Below are positions 8,308-17,427 of a DNA stretch of 64,000 bases, piece after piece. Position 1 is the first letter of the stretch; every line of letters starts with the position of its first letter. The position numbers and the translations under genes are program-made. The notes beneath the pieces were generated by a model. That model saw nothing but the letters and a program-made list of their open reading frames with translations. It searched no databases and was not told the DNA's origin. Origin of the DNA: Spirochaeta isovalerica (GTDB taxonomy: Bacteria; Spirochaetota; Spirochaetia; DSM-2461); contig NZ_JACHGJ010000004.1 of assembly GCF_014207565.1 (NCBI RefSeq), forward strand, positions 186,001 to 250,000. The letters run 5' to 3'.

Positions 8308-10106
8308 TATACGAGGTTCTCCATGATGTAATCTCTTCTGTCAGGTGTGTTTTTCCCCATGAAGAACTCGAGCGTTTCGGGAATGCTCTTGATCGTCTTC
8401 ACATTGACCGGAACGAGACGGATATTCTCCCCGATAAACTGACCGAATTCCTTGGGCGAAATCTCACCCAGCCCTTTGAACCGGGTGACTTCCGGCGATG
8501 AAATCTCTGCCATAGCGATATCCCGTTCTTTTTCGCTGTAGCAGTAACGGGTCTCCTTCTTGTTCCTCACCCTGAAGAGCGGCGTTTCCAGAATGTGAAT
8601 ATGTCCGGCGATAACCAGTTCCTCAAAATAATTGAGGAAGAAAGTCAGCAGCAGATTCCGGATGTGAAAGCCGTCGTTATCCGCATCGGTCGCCACGACG
8701 ATCTTCTCATATCTGAGATTTTCAATATCGTTCTCGATGCCGAGTGCCATCATCAGATTGTAGAGCTCTTCATTCTTATAGATTTCCGTCCGGCGCTTTC
8801 CGTAGGAGTTCCAGGGCTTACCGCGGAGCGAATATATGGCCTGATTGTAAACGTCCCGGCAGGAAACCATGGAGCCGGTCGCCGACTGTCCCTCAGTGAT
8901 GAAGATGGTCGATTCCTTGCCCTTCTCCCCATCGGTCAGGTGGTTTTTGCAGTCCTTCAGTTTGGGAATTTTCAGGCTGATCTTTCTGGCGGCGGCTTTC
9001 GCTTCCTTCTTGACCGTATTCAGCTCTTTTCTCAACTTCTCATTGTTGATGATTTTCTCTTCCAGAGCCTTGGCCGCGTCCTCGTTCTTGTGAAGAAAGT
9101 CCGACACTCCGGCTTTTACTTCGTTAACGATCCAGCTCCGGATATCGGTGTTGCCCAACTTGTTCTTTGTCTGGCTTTCGAATACGGGATCTTTCAGCTT
9201 AATGGCAATGGCGCCGGTCATACCCTCGCGCACATCCATCCCGCTGTAGTTCTTCTTGTAGTACTCGTTGACCCCTTTAAGAAATCCCTCGCGGAAAGCG
9301 CTTAAATGGGTTCCTCCGTCGGAAGTGAACTGCCCGTTGACAAAGGAGAAATGATTCTCCCCGTAATTGAGCGTATGGGTAAAGGAAAACTCGACCTGCT
9401 CTCCGGCGAAGTAACCGATCTCATAAACGATATCCTCGCCGACTTCCGCTTCCAGAAGATCGTAGAGCCCCCGTTTGGATTCGAATTTCTGTTTATTGTA
9501 GTAAAGCCTGAGATTTCTGTTGAGGCAGGCATAGTTCCACATTCTCTGTTCGATAAACTCGTCGACAAAGGCATAATCGCCGAATATTTCCGAATCGGGG
9601 ATAAACTCGATCAGAGTACCGTCGGAAACACCCTCGCATTTTCCCTTCCTCTCCTTGATGAGCTTTCCCCGTTCAAACCTCGCTTCCGTAAACTGGCCAT
9701 CGCGGTGAGAGCGGACGAGGAACTCCGAAGAGAGAGCGTTGACGGCTTTCGTACCGACACCGTTCAAGCCGACTGAGAACTGGAAAACATCATCGTTGTA
9801 TTTCCCCCCCGTATTGATAACGGATACACATTCCACCAGCTTCCCGAGAGGTATCCCCCTTCCGTAGTCGCGGACCCTGACGCGATTCTCTTCAATGGTC
9901 GTTTCGATCTTTTTTCCGACGCCCATGATAAACTCGTCAACCGAGTTGTCAATGACCTCTTTCAGAAGAATGTATATCCCGTCATCGGGATTGGATCCGT
10001 CCCCGAGACGGCCGATATACATACCGGACCTGAGGCGGATATGCTCAAGAGAACTGAGCGTTTTGATTTTACTTTCGTCGTAGATAACCTGATTCTTCTG
10101 TTCCAT
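8307..10106 (-). CDS. parE: DNA topoisomerase IV subunit B
   Basis: ATPase subunit of topoisomerase IV, about 599 residues from the ATG at 10106 (a TTG at 10124 is in frame but less likely). GHKL motifs are EVIDNSVDEF and GVGTKAVNALS; TOPRIM motifs are ITEGQSATGSMV and DADNDGFH. The approximately 600-residue length without a GyrB insertion, and the downstream parC, support ParE over GyrB. There is no Shine-Dalgarno before the ATG; a -35/-10 pair ends 9 bases from it, so the message may be nearly leaderless. It is the first gene of the ten-gene run ending in priA. Confidence 0.91.
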   Translation of the reverse strand: MEQKNQVIYDESKIKTLSSLEHIRLRSGMYIGRLGDGSNPDDGIYILLKEVIDNSVDEFIMGVGKKIETTIEENRVRVRDYGRGIPLGKLVECVSVINTGGKYNDDVFQFSVGLNGVGTKAVNALSSEFLVRSHRDGQFTEARFERGKLIKERKGKCEGVSDGTLIEFIPDSEIFGDYAFVDEFIEQRMWNYACLNRNLRLYYNKQKFESKRGLYDLLEAEVGEDIVYEIGYFAGEQVEFSFTHTLNYGENHFSFVNGQFTSDGGTHLSAFREGFLKGVNEYYKKNYSGMDVREGMTGAIAIKLKDPVFESQTKNKLGNTDIRSWIVNEVKAGVSDFLHKNEDAAKALEEKIINNEKLRKELNTVKKEAKAAARKISLKIPKLKDCKNHLTDGEKGKESTIFITEGQSATGSMVSCRDVYNQAIYSLRGKPWNSYGKRRTEIYKNEELYNLMMALGIENDIENLRYEKIVVATDADNDGFHIRNLLLTFFLNYFEELVIAGHIHILETPLFRVRNKKETRYCYSEKERDIAMAEISSPEVTRFKGLGEISPKEFGQFIGENIRLVPVNVKTIKSIPETLEFFMGKNTPDRRDYIMENLV

Positions 10107-10115
10107 AGGGATAAA

Positions 10116-10144
10116 TAATAACAACTATACATAATTGTTGTAAA
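10116..10144 (-). promoter_or_regulatory. Candidate promoter of the parE operon, overlapping a dyad
   Basis: On the minus strand TTTACA (10139-10144) is followed after 17 bases by TTATTA (10116-10121; TATTAT with an 18-base spacer). The spacer carries an imperfect dyad (ACAACAATTATG / TATAGTTGT), a possible operator or a topology-sensitive region. The -10 ends about 9 bases before the parE ATG. Prediction from sequence only. Confidence 0.45.
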
Positions 10145-10219
10145 GCGCACTTTCATAAGTGTTCAGAGTTCGTCAAAGCAGCGACCTGAGAGCTGTTATG
10201 AGCGCCAAATAAAACACAA

Positions 10220-10250
10220 TTACAGATAGTTGTCTATGAATTATCTGTAA
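10220..10250 (-). terminator. AT-rich hairpin around the stop codon of the 10234-11559 gene
   Basis: Perfect 9-bp inverted repeat TTACAGATA (10220-10228) / TATCTGTAA (10242-10250) with a 13-base loop that contains the TAG stop of the upstream gene (10234-10236). On the minus strand it is followed by a T-rich stretch. It may act as a weak terminator or a 3'-end protecting hairpin. Confidence 0.45.
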
Positions 10251-11559
10251 AGGAACGGGAAAAATCCGCTTTTATTTTAAATTCGATGGAGAAAGCCGGT
10301 TTCCAGTCTGAAACCTGACGGTTGTACAATCCCAGATCTTCAAAGGAAGCTTTCCCCGTAAGAACCCAGTTGTCCCGGCTGCAGGATAATTTTACTCCGC
10401 CTTGCAGAGTAACCTCTTCATCGATACCGACTCCCAGATTCACAGAAGCCCTTATATCTCCGGAACTGATTTCTCCTCCCGCTTTGATTCTGTATTGATA
10501 AATTCCCTCTTCATACGCTGCCAGAAGTGATCCGCTCAACGAAAGGGCTGCAAACTGCTCTTCCCAAAGCGCTTCGAGAGAATAAGCCGGCTCCCGGTCT
10601 CCTTCATGGTTTCTGAAAATCGACCATTCCAGAACCGAATAGAACCGATGTCCGTTCCACTTCTTTTCCAGGCGGATCTCCTGATTGAAGTCAATTTCAC
10701 GCCATTGCCATGGCAGGAAATCTCTTCCGATACGGAAATGAAAAATTGTTTCAAGCCGTAACCGGTGATATTCCATTTTTCCCTTACCCCGCAGGATAAA
10801 TGCTTCGTCGGAATGAACGAAATCACTGGAAACAAAAAAGGGACTGAACCAGAGAATCTCACCTCCGCCGGAAAAGAGACCTCTCTCTCCACCGAAGCTG
10901 AGCAGAAGGGACACTCCTGTTCTATCGCCAGAAGATGTATTGACGATCAGCCGACAACCGGCATGGGCGCTGTCATCACCGAGATCCAGCCCGACCAGGC
11001 TGTGTGAAACCATTGAAGAATGGAAAGGAATCTCATCGGAATACCACGATTCCTCCTCCTTATTTTCATATTTAAGAGAGAGGGATTGGCTCAGAACCAG
11101 ACTTGCCGATTCAAATTCACCGGGAACGATCCACAAAAACGCCGAGTTGTAAAGCTCCTCATGAGAAAATGCAAAGCCACCTTTCCGGCTGCGGGGAGAA
11201 AAAATAACACCGATCTGAGAGGACGGTTTCCCCTGACGGTCAATCACGGCTCCCTCGACTTCATTCCTTTCATAAAACGAGGCATGTCCGCTCTTCAACC
11301 CTTTAGAAAAGCCGGAGAAATCCACTGTGCCGATTCTGATTCTGTCACTGATAAAGTAAAACTGAGATAAGGAGGTTTCCTCATTATCATTTTGAAAAGA
11401 AATGGAACTCTGTAAAGACTCATTGATCAGACTCACCCCCATGAGAATCCCGTCGGGATAAGTGAGGGTAGTCTGTAAGGTCAACCCGTTCTGTTCAGAA
11501 AACAGAGAAGGAACAAAGACCAAAATCAAAAGAAGAGTAAAATGTAAAGATGATTTCAC
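10234..11559 (-). CDS. Exported beta-rich protein of unknown function
   Basis: 441 residues. The N-terminus has a clear signal peptide (SLHFTLLLILVFVPSLFS, probable cleavage after LFS). The mature part is a succession of short alternating amphipathic strands such as GFAFSHEELYNSAF, ASVNLGVGIDEEVTLQGGV and NWVLTGKASFEDLG, which suggests an outer-membrane or periplasmic beta-structure. No catalytic motif is recognised. It stands alone between the hydrolase gene (8 bases upstream) and parE. The function is unknown to me. Confidence 0.75.
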   Translation of the reverse strand: MKSSLHFTLLLILVFVPSLFSEQNGLTLQTTLTYPDGILMGVSLINESLQSSISFQNDNEETSLSQFYFISDRIRIGTVDFSGFSKGLKSGHASFYERNEVEGAVIDRQGKPSSQIGVIFSPRSRKGGFAFSHEELYNSAFLWIVPGEFESASLVLSQSLSLKYENKEEESWYSDEIPFHSSMVSHSLVGLDLGDDSAHAGCRLIVNTSSGDRTGVSLLLSFGGERGLFSGGGEILWFSPFFVSSDFVHSDEAFILRGKGKMEYHRLRLETIFHFRIGRDFLPWQWREIDFNQEIRLEKKWNGHRFYSVLEWSIFRNHEGDREPAYSLEALWEEQFAALSLSGSLLAAYEEGIYQYRIKAGGEISSGDIRASVNLGVGIDEEVTLQGGVKLSCSRDNWVLTGKASFEDLGLYNRQVSDWKPAFSIEFKIKADFSRSFTDNS

Positions 11560-11567
11560 ATACTACA

Positions 11568-12557
11568 TTACGTAGACGGCTGCTCTCCTGCTTTAAGATC
11601 TTCATCATTTTCTCCGGAAACCGGAAGATGGTCGATCAACCAGCGAATAAAAATTTCATAAACGTCCTGACGGTTTGTCTCATTGAGGCTTTCATGACGT
11701 CCGCCGGGATTCAATATCATATTTACATCGGACAAACCGGCGGCTTTGTATTGATCATATACTTGCTTGACAAGAGATCCTTTCTCGCCGCCGACGGGAT
11801 CTTCTTCACCGGAATAGAGCAGAACAGGCAGATTTTCAGGAACTTCGCCGTATATTGAGGGCGAACAGACGCGTTTAAGTCCCGTAGACAGATCCCTGAA
11901 AAAACTGGAAGTGCAGATAAAACCGCAAAGCGGATCATTAACATAACGGTCAACCTGCTCACGATCTCTCGATAACCATTCAAAAGGTGTCGGAGCTCCG
12001 GGTTCAAAGGGCTTGTTGAAGGATCCGAAAGACAGATTATCAAAAAAGGTGCTTCTGTGCCGCATTCCCCGGAAGAGGATTTCCAGGCGGGTCAGCGCAC
12101 CCAGTACGCTCATAATGAGGGGAGCCTGATTTCCCGTTCCCGAAAGAATAACTCCGCTCACATCGTTTCCCCATCGGGAGATATAATCTCTGGCAATAAA
12201 GGAACCCATGCTGTGGGAAACTATAAAAAGCGGGATATCGCCATGCTGGTCCCGTATCTGAGTCGTGACTTTCCGCGCGTCATTGACTACTTTTTCCCAG
12301 CCGTCTTTTTCTGCGAAAATACCCGTATCGCTTTCGTTTTCAAGTGATTTTCCATGGCCCCGGTGATCATGACCGACGACGACAAAACCTTTGCTGTTGA
12401 GATAAAGGGCAAAATCCTCATATCTATCGATATGCTCAGCCATGCCGTGGAAGATCTGAACGGCTCCCACAATGGAATTTTCATCCTCCGGAATCCATTT
12501 CACGGCGGAAATATCTCTTAAATCCTGACTTTTGAAAGTGTAGCGGCTGCCTTTCAC
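11568..12557 (-). CDS. Alpha/beta hydrolase, monoacylglycerol lipase/lysophospholipase type
   Basis: About 329 residues. It likely hydrolyses acylglycerols or lysophospholipids. It has the nucleophile elbow VSHSMGSF (GxSxG, with the preceding HGxxEH-like motif FHGMAEH and the GHDHRGHGKS block), the acid in YSGEEDPVGG and the catalytic His in NPGGRHESLNE. The start is chosen as GTG at 12557, because a strong GAGGAGG lies 8 bases upstream; a longer reading from 12587 would translate the ribosome-binding site as EED. It is cytoplasmic with no signal peptide. It precedes the exported beta-rich protein gene, perhaps as a two-gene unit. Confidence 0.88.
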   Translation of the reverse strand: MKGSRYTFKSQDLRDISAVKWIPEDENSIVGAVQIFHGMAEHIDRYEDFALYLNSKGFVVVGHDHRGHGKSLENESDTGIFAEKDGWEKVVNDARKVTTQIRDQHGDIPLFIVSHSMGSFIARDYISRWGNDVSGVILSGTGNQAPLIMSVLGALTRLEILFRGMRHRSTFFDNLSFGSFNKPFEPGAPTPFEWLSRDREQVDRYVNDPLCGFICTSSFFRDLSTGLKRVCSPSIYGEVPENLPVLLYSGEEDPVGGEKGSLVKQVYDQYKAAGLSDVNMILNPGGRHESLNETNRQDVYEIFIRWLIDHLPVSGENDEDLKAGEQPST

Positions 12558-12661
12558 GAACACATCCTCCTCAAATGCGAAAATCACTCTTTTTTTATCT
12601 TTGTTCAGAATAGCAGATTTTCCCGATAAGACCAGTTTTTTCTTAAATGGACCGTTTCAGG

Positions 12662-12691
12662 TTGTAATGAATAAATAATAAAAGTTACACT
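12662..12691 (+). promoter_or_regulatory. Candidate ackA promoter
   Basis: TTGTAA (12662-12667) and TACACT (12686-12691) are 18 bases apart in an AT-rich stretch, giving a 5' UTR of about 50 bases before the acetate kinase start. Weak -10 match; prediction only. Confidence 0.35.
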
Positions 12692-12749
12692 ATTTACGGT
12701 TGGATCTGATTTTTGTCAGAAATAGTGGTTGAACAGGAGAGGAAAAGAA

Positions 12750-14084
12750 ATGGTAATTTTAACCCTGAACTGCGGAAGCTCGTCTGCAAAATATCAGGTA
12801 TACGACTGGGAAGAGAAGAAAGTGCTCGGCAACGGAATTGTCGAGAGGATCGGAGAGAACATCTCTACTATCGAAAGCAATATGCCCGGGAAAGAGCCGC
12901 TAATCAGACAGAGAGCCTGCCCATCACACAAAGAGGCGGTCGAATTGATCATCAAGACGATTCTCGATAAAAAAGGCGGCTGCATAAAAGATATCAATGA
13001 TATCAAAGCGGTCGGGCACAGGGTCGTTCACGGCGGAGAAACCTTTACGAAATCGGTTATCGTCACCGATGAGGTTCTGGCGACACTACGGGAATTGTCT
13101 CCCCTCGCGCCGCTCCATAATCCAGCCAATATTACAGGAATCATGGGCGCGAGAGAGGTGCTACCCAAAGTGCCACACTGCGCCATACTCGATACGGCCT
13201 GGCATCAGACTATGCCTGACAAAGCGTTCATGTACGCTCTGCCCTACAGCTGGTATACGGACTACAACGTCAGACGATACGGTTTTCACGGAACATCCTA
13301 CCTATATACAGCGAAGAGAGCCTCGACGCTCCTTGGAAAAGACCCGAAAGATACCAATGTCATCATCGCCCATATCGGTAATGGAGCGAGCATGTGCGCC
13401 GTGAAAAACGGAGTCTGCGTCGACACGTCCATGGGACTGACACCTCTCGAAGGACTGATAATGGGAACGCGAAGCGGAGATATGGATCCCGCCATCATTC
13501 CCTATATCATCAGCCGGACAGACATGAATTCCAAAGCTGTAGACCGGATACTTAACAAACAGAGCGGACTCCTGGGTATTACCGGACAGTATATAGACCG
13601 GAGAGATATCAACGACGGCGTAGAAGACAACGATGAGCGATGCATCCTCGCTCAGGATATGGAAGCCTACAGAATCAAAAAATATCTGGGGGCCTATTCA
13701 GCAGCTTTGGGCCGGGTGGATGCCATCGTATTCACAGCCGGAGTGGGAGAGATGTCTCCTCCCGTCAGAGCCAAGGCCCTTTCGGAGCTGGAGAGCATCG
13801 GGGTTAAAGTGGATATGGAAAAGAACGCCCTTTCCAAGTCCCGGAACTGCGAGACCTGCATTTCCGCCGACGATTCCAAAGTAAAAGTGTTCATTATCCC
13901 CACCGATGAAGAACTGGTGATGACCGAAGATACTTTTGCCCTTATGGACGGCTCCTATGATGTGCATACCAACTTCACCTACTCTTTCCAGAGTAAGGAT
14001 TATGTCAATAAAAACAGAGAGGAATCCCTTCCGAGAGACCTGGAAAGAAGGCCCGGGCTTGAGAAGATTATTGTGAAACCATAA
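12750..14084 (+). CDS. ackA: Acetate kinase
   Basis: 444 residues from the ATG at 12750, which has GGAGAGG about 8 bases upstream; an in-frame ATG at 12729 lies before the ribosome-binding site. It interconverts acetyl phosphate + ADP and acetate + ATP, the main ATP-yielding step of fermentation. Motifs are [57 protein letters not shown] and [10 protein letters not shown]. Two oddities: the second histidine of the usual FHGTSH motif is Tyr, and there is a C-terminal tail of about 45 residues beyond the normal roughly 400. No pta gene is adjacent. A canonical hairpin terminator follows. Confidence 0.93.
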   Translation: MVILTLNCGSSSAKYQVYDWEEKKVLGNGIVERIGENISTIESNMPGKEPLIRQRACPSHKEAVELIIKTILDKKGGCIKDINDIKAVGHRVVHGGETFTKSVIVTDEVLATLRELSPLAPLHNPANITGIMGAREVLPKVPHCAILDTAWHQTMPDKAFMYALPYSWYTDYNVRRYGFHGTSYLYTAKRASTLLGKDPKDTNVIIAHIGNGASMCAVKNGVCVDTSMGLTPLEGLIMGTRSGDMDPAIIPYIISRTDMNSKAVDRILNKQSGLLGITGQYIDRRDINDGVEDNDERCILAQDMEAYRIKKYLGAYSAALGRVDAIVFTAGVGEMSPPVRAKALSELESIGVKVDMEKNALSKSRNCETCISADDSKVKVFIIPTDEELVMTEDTFALMDGSYDVHTNFTYSFQSKDYVNKNREESLPRDLERRPGLEKIIVKP

Positions 14085-14102
14085 AATCTGATAATAGTCA
14101 GG

Positions 14103-14130
14103 AAAAGGCTGTTCATATGAGCAGCCTTTT
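14103..14130. terminator. Bidirectional terminator between ackA and the DJ-1 gene
   Basis: AAAAGGCTG (14103-14111) pairs with CAGCCTTTT (14122-14130) around a 10-base loop, with a T-run on the plus side and an A-run giving a U-run on the minus side. It serves convergent ackA and the 14131-14676 gene. Confidence 0.85.
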
Positions 14131-14676
14131 TTATTTCTGAATCGTCCCTTTGTGGATCTGATCTCTCGATTCCTTTCCGCAGAGATATTCTATAAGCGCC
14201 AGAGAAAATTCAGCTGCCGTCCCGGGTCCCCGGCTGGTGATGAGATTACCGTCGTAAACAACCCTGTCCTCAGAGAAAAATGCGCCGGAGAAACTGGTTT
14301 CAAATCCGGGATAGCAGGTAAAATGACGCCCTTCGATAAGACCGTTCAATCCGAGAACGACGGCCGGTGCGGCGCAGATGGCCCCGACGAGAGCACCATT
14401 CTCCAGAGCTGCCTGGATTATTTTCATGGAAGCCATGTCGGATCCGATATTGGATGCTCCCGGCATCCCCCCGGGGATGATAACGCCGTCAAGGTCACCG
14501 GTCAGTTCGGAAACTTCCACATCACAGGTTATTTCGATTCCGTGGGATCCTGTCACTTTTTTTCCGGTCACACCTGCCAGAATGACATCGACACCGCTTC
14601 TCCTCAAAAAATCCGCCGGAGTAATGGCTTCAACTTCTTCAAATCCTTCAGCGAGAAATAATGCAACTTTTTTCAT
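14131..14676 (-). CDS. DJ-1/PfpI family protein
   Basis: 181 residues. ThiJ/DJ-1 superfamily protein with the conserved Glu of EGFEEVEA (residues 10-17) and the nucleophile cysteine at the elbow VGAICAAPAVV (C101). Members include protein/nucleotide deglycases (YajL type) and stress chaperones; closest in style to YajL/DJ-1 rather than PfpI protease. It is transcribed alone, convergent with ackA and divergent from pgeF (55 bases between starts). Confidence 0.88.
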   Translation of the reverse strand: MKKVALFLAEGFEEVEAITPADFLRRSGVDVILAGVTGKKVTGSHGIEITCDVEVSELTGDLDGVIIPGGMPGASNIGSDMASMKIIQAALENGALVGAICAAPAVVLGLNGLIEGRHFTCYPGFETSFSGAFFSEDRVVYDGNLITSRGPGTAAEFSLALIEYLCGKESRDQIHKGTIQK

Positions 14677-14731
14677 ATATACCTTCCTGAAATTATTTCA
14701 GCTGAGAGTCAGCCTGTGTTATTTTTATTTT

Positions 14732-15538
14732 ATGTATAAATCCTCAGAATATCCATTCCTATATCATTTTTCCCTATTCGATTCATTTTCCGCCAGCCTT
14801 TCCGCCGGCGTAACGGGAAGAAAGGGAGGTATAAGCAACGCGCCTTATGACAGTTTCAATACAGCCCTGCACTGCGGAGATGAAACTGAAGCTGTTATCG
14901 AAAACAGAAAAAGGCTGTGCGAGGCCCTCCATATAGACTTCTCAGCCTATACCTGCTCCGAGCAGATTCACGGTTCAGAATCAGCCGCTGTAGCGGAGAG
15001 CCAGAAGGGAGCCGGCTGCCGCGATTACGGATCAACGATCAAAGGCACAGATGCTCTGATGACAGACCGGAAGGGAATCCTTCTCAATATCCATCTCGCC
15101 GATTGCGTTCCGCTCATCTTCTATGACTGGAAAAAGCAGACGGGAGCTCTTGTTCATGCGGGATGGAAAGGGACGGCAGCGGGAATTGCAGGAAAGACAG
15201 TCAGGGCGATGAGAGAGGCTTTCGGAAGCAGCCCGGAAAGCATATTGGCAGCTATAGGGCCGTCAATCGGACCCTGCTGTTTTGAAATAGGAAGCGATAC
15301 GGCCGATAAAATTGAATCAGGGTTTAACTACTCTACCGATGTCATCAGCAGAGAGGAGAATGGAATCCATGCCGATCTGTGGAAAGCTAATGAAGAACAG
15401 CTACTGGAAGCCGGATTGAAGCAGCACAATATCGAATCAGCCGGGATTTGCACAAGCTGCCATAATGACGAGTTTTATTCCTACAGAGCCGAGGGTGGAC
15501 TGACCGGAAGGTTTTCCGCTTACCTGCTTCTCAAATAA
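14732..15538 (+). CDS. pgeF: PgeF/YfiH family purine nucleoside phosphorylase (laccase-domain)
   Basis: 268 residues from the ATG at 14732; a longer open frame upstream overlaps the DJ-1 gene and its promoter and is not coding. The zinc triad is visible: EQIHGSE (His), LADCVPL (Cys) and VHAGWKG (His), followed by AIGPSIGPCCFEIG. YfiH proteins phosphorolyse or deaminate purine nucleosides and have been linked to peptidoglycan-stem editing. No Shine-Dalgarno is visible; the ATG follows the T-rich TTATTTTTATTTT. It ends at a strong bidirectional terminator. Confidence 0.9.
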   Translation: MYKSSEYPFLYHFSLFDSFSASLSAGVTGRKGGISNAPYDSFNTALHCGDETEAVIENRKRLCEALHIDFSAYTCSEQIHGSESAAVAESQKGAGCRDYGSTIKGTDALMTDRKGILLNIHLADCVPLIFYDWKKQTGALVHAGWKGTAAGIAGKTVRAMREAFGSSPESILAAIGPSIGPCCFEIGSDTADKIESGFNYSTDVISREENGIHADLWKANEEQLLEAGLKQHNIESAGICTSCHNDEFYSYRAEGGLTGRFSAYLLLK

Positions 15539-15560
15539 GGCATTAAACAGTGTATGAAAA

Positions 15561-15584
15561 AGGGCTGCCTTATGCGGCAGCCCT
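15561..15584. terminator. Bidirectional terminator between pgeF and the DEAD-box helicase
   Basis: AGGGCTGCC (15561-15569) pairs with GGCAGCCCT (15576-15584) around a 6-base loop, followed by GATTTTATTTT on the plus side and an A-run upstream for the minus strand. Confidence 0.85.
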
Positions 15585-15588
15585 GATT

Positions 15589-17352
15589 TTATTTTCCGAA
15601 TATCCGTGACAAGAATCCCTTCTTCTCCGGTTTTTTATCAATCTTCTTTTTAGTGTTTTTTCTCTGTCTTTCTTTATCAACCTTAACAGTCTTCTCATCG
15701 ACTTTGAAATCTTCACCGTATTTATCCCGGTAGTAAGCCAGTCTGTCATTGATATTGTTTTTTCCGGAAACGCGTTTCGGATCCTGTTTTGTTCTGGACG
15801 GCGCGTTCTTATTGTACTTAGGCTTCTGGTCTCCCGAGCTTTTTCTGTAATTCCGGTTTTGGCTCTTTTTATTCTGAGCGCTTCTCTTAATGTTTCTGCT
15901 CTCGTTCTTCTTACCCTGGGAAACCTGCGGTTTAGAGCCGTCCTTGAGAAGATCCAGTCCGCCGGACGCTTCCAGAACCAGGTTCTGAACATGCTTTTCG
16001 CTCTGCTCGAGAGGCCGTCTGTTACTGGGATACTTTTTATTTGCCGGTCTGTTTCTATCGCGGTTTCCATCCCTGTTCCGGTCACGGTCACGGTTCGCCG
16101 GTCTGTTTCCACCACGGTTGCCGGGACGATTGCGATTATCATCTCTTCTTCCCCGACCGTTTCTGTCAGCGCGGCTATTGCTGTCCCGGAGATGGAACCG
16201 CATCCCTTCGCTTTTATCTTCCACAAACAGACTCTCGTCCGCCCATGCCACGGGGATTTTCAGATCGATGTATTTTTCCACTGCAGGCAAACCGTAGACA
16301 TATTTCTCACAGGCGAGGGAAATGGCTTTGCCGCTTTTTCCGGCGCGGGCCGTCCTTCCGATTCTGTGGACATAATTCTCACAATCCTGGGGTATGTCGT
16401 AATTGACAACCATAGCCAGGTCGTCAATATGTAGTCCCCTTGCCGCGACATCGGTAGCCACGAGGAATTTGACTTTTCCAGCTTTGGTATCTTCGACGAT
16501 CCTGAGCCGTTTTTTCTGAGGGAGATCGCCCATAAGACATTCAGCTCTGTAACCATTGTGCTCCAGTCTTTTTGAAACTTCATAAGCGGTGTGTTTTGTG
16601 TTGGTGAAAACAATGGCCGTTTCGGGATTCTCTTTCTTCAGGATTCCCAGGAGAAGCTGCATTTTCTCATTAGTGCCAACGTGGTAGAGTTCCTGGGTAA
16701 TGGCATCGACCGTAACATTTTCCGGTTCAATGACGATTTCTCCGGGATTGTTCAGATGCTCCCAGGCCAGATTACCGACCTTGGAACTCAGCGTCGCACT
16801 GTAAAGCATGGTTCTCCGCTCTTCCCGGGGCGGCATTCGTCTGAGAATGTTTCTCAAATCGGGCAGAAACCCCATATCGAAAAGACGGTCAGCCTCATCG
16901 ATAATACAGATTCCGAACTCCTTATAGTCAATCTTTCCGGACTTTCCGAAATCGATAAGACGCCCGGGAGTACCGATGACAAGGTCGCAACCATCGCTCA
17001 GCTTTTTCTCCTGGCTGTTGTATCCGACACCACCATAAAAGGACCCGATATTGAAATCCATCTCCTTACCCAGAAGCTCGGCTTCTTTCTCGATCTGAAC
17101 GGCCAGTTCTCTCGTCGGAGCAATGACCAGGGTTTTCTTCCCTTTAAAATCCTCATGTTCGGCCATGAGATGGAAAGCGCTGATAATAAACGCGCCGGTT
17201 TTTCCCGTACCTGTCTGGGACTGGGCATAAATATCCCGTCCCTCAAATAGAAACTTGAATGTTTCCGCCTGAACGGGAGTACAGTCTTCAAAACCGGCTC
17301 CCGCTATACCTTTCTGTAAATTCTCATTAAAAGCAAATTCGGTAAATTTCAT
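15589..17352 (-). CDS. DEAD-box ATP-dependent RNA helicase with long basic tail
   Basis: 587 residues from the ATG at 17352 (AAAGAGAA upstream). The helicase core spans about residues 1-375: Q-motif region FNENLQKGI, SQTGTGKTGAF (Walker A), PTRELA, IIDEADRLFDMGF (DEAD), SATLSS and HRIGRTARAGKSG (motif VI). About 200 residues follow, very rich in Arg, Asn, Lys and Asp (RNR, NRD and GNR repeats), ending in a basic KKKIDKKPEKK segment. Such tails bind RNA and can drive condensation with RNA. RhlE/RhlB/CsdA-like; the exact subtype is not assigned. Confidence 0.93.
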   Translation of the reverse strand: MKFTEFAFNENLQKGIAGAGFEDCTPVQAETFKFLFEGRDIYAQSQTGTGKTGAFIISAFHLMAEHEDFKGKKTLVIAPTRELAVQIEKEAELLGKEMDFNIGSFYGGVGYNSQEKKLSDGCDLVIGTPGRLIDFGKSGKIDYKEFGICIIDEADRLFDMGFLPDLRNILRRMPPREERRTMLYSATLSSKVGNLAWEHLNNPGEIVIEPENVTVDAITQELYHVGTNEKMQLLLGILKKENPETAIVFTNTKHTAYEVSKRLEHNGYRAECLMGDLPQKKRLRIVEDTKAGKVKFLVATDVAARGLHIDDLAMVVNYDIPQDCENYVHRIGRTARAGKSGKAISLACEKYVYGLPAVEKYIDLKIPVAWADESLFVEDKSEGMRFHLRDSNSRADRNGRGRRDDNRNRPGNRGGNRPANRDRDRNRDGNRDRNRPANKKYPSNRRPLEQSEKHVQNLVLEASGGLDLLKDGSKPQVSQGKKNESRNIKRSAQNKKSQNRNYRKSSGDQKPKYNKNAPSRTKQDPKRVSGKNNINDRLAYYRDKYGEDFKVDEKTVKVDKERQRKNTKKKIDKKPEKKGFLSRIFGK

Positions 17353-17427
17353 ATATTCTCTTTTATACACATCCGGATTCGGGGAGACTGAACCGGGTTT
17401 TCTCGAAAATGAAGAGGAGATTCATTG

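Noticed and set aside
7027-9305. Long plus-strand open frames opposite parC and parE
   Set aside because: Antisense shadows of strongly conserved genes; low-quality codon pattern and no start signals.
14378-14731. Upstream extension of the pgeF frame
   Set aside because: It runs through the antisense of the DJ-1 gene and its promoter; the internal ATG at 14732 gives a normal PgeF length.
15570-16226. Minus-strand frame rich in Thr, Ile and Arg within the DEAD-box tail region
   Set aside because: Another frame of the same repetitive RN-rich DNA; composition mirrors the repeats.
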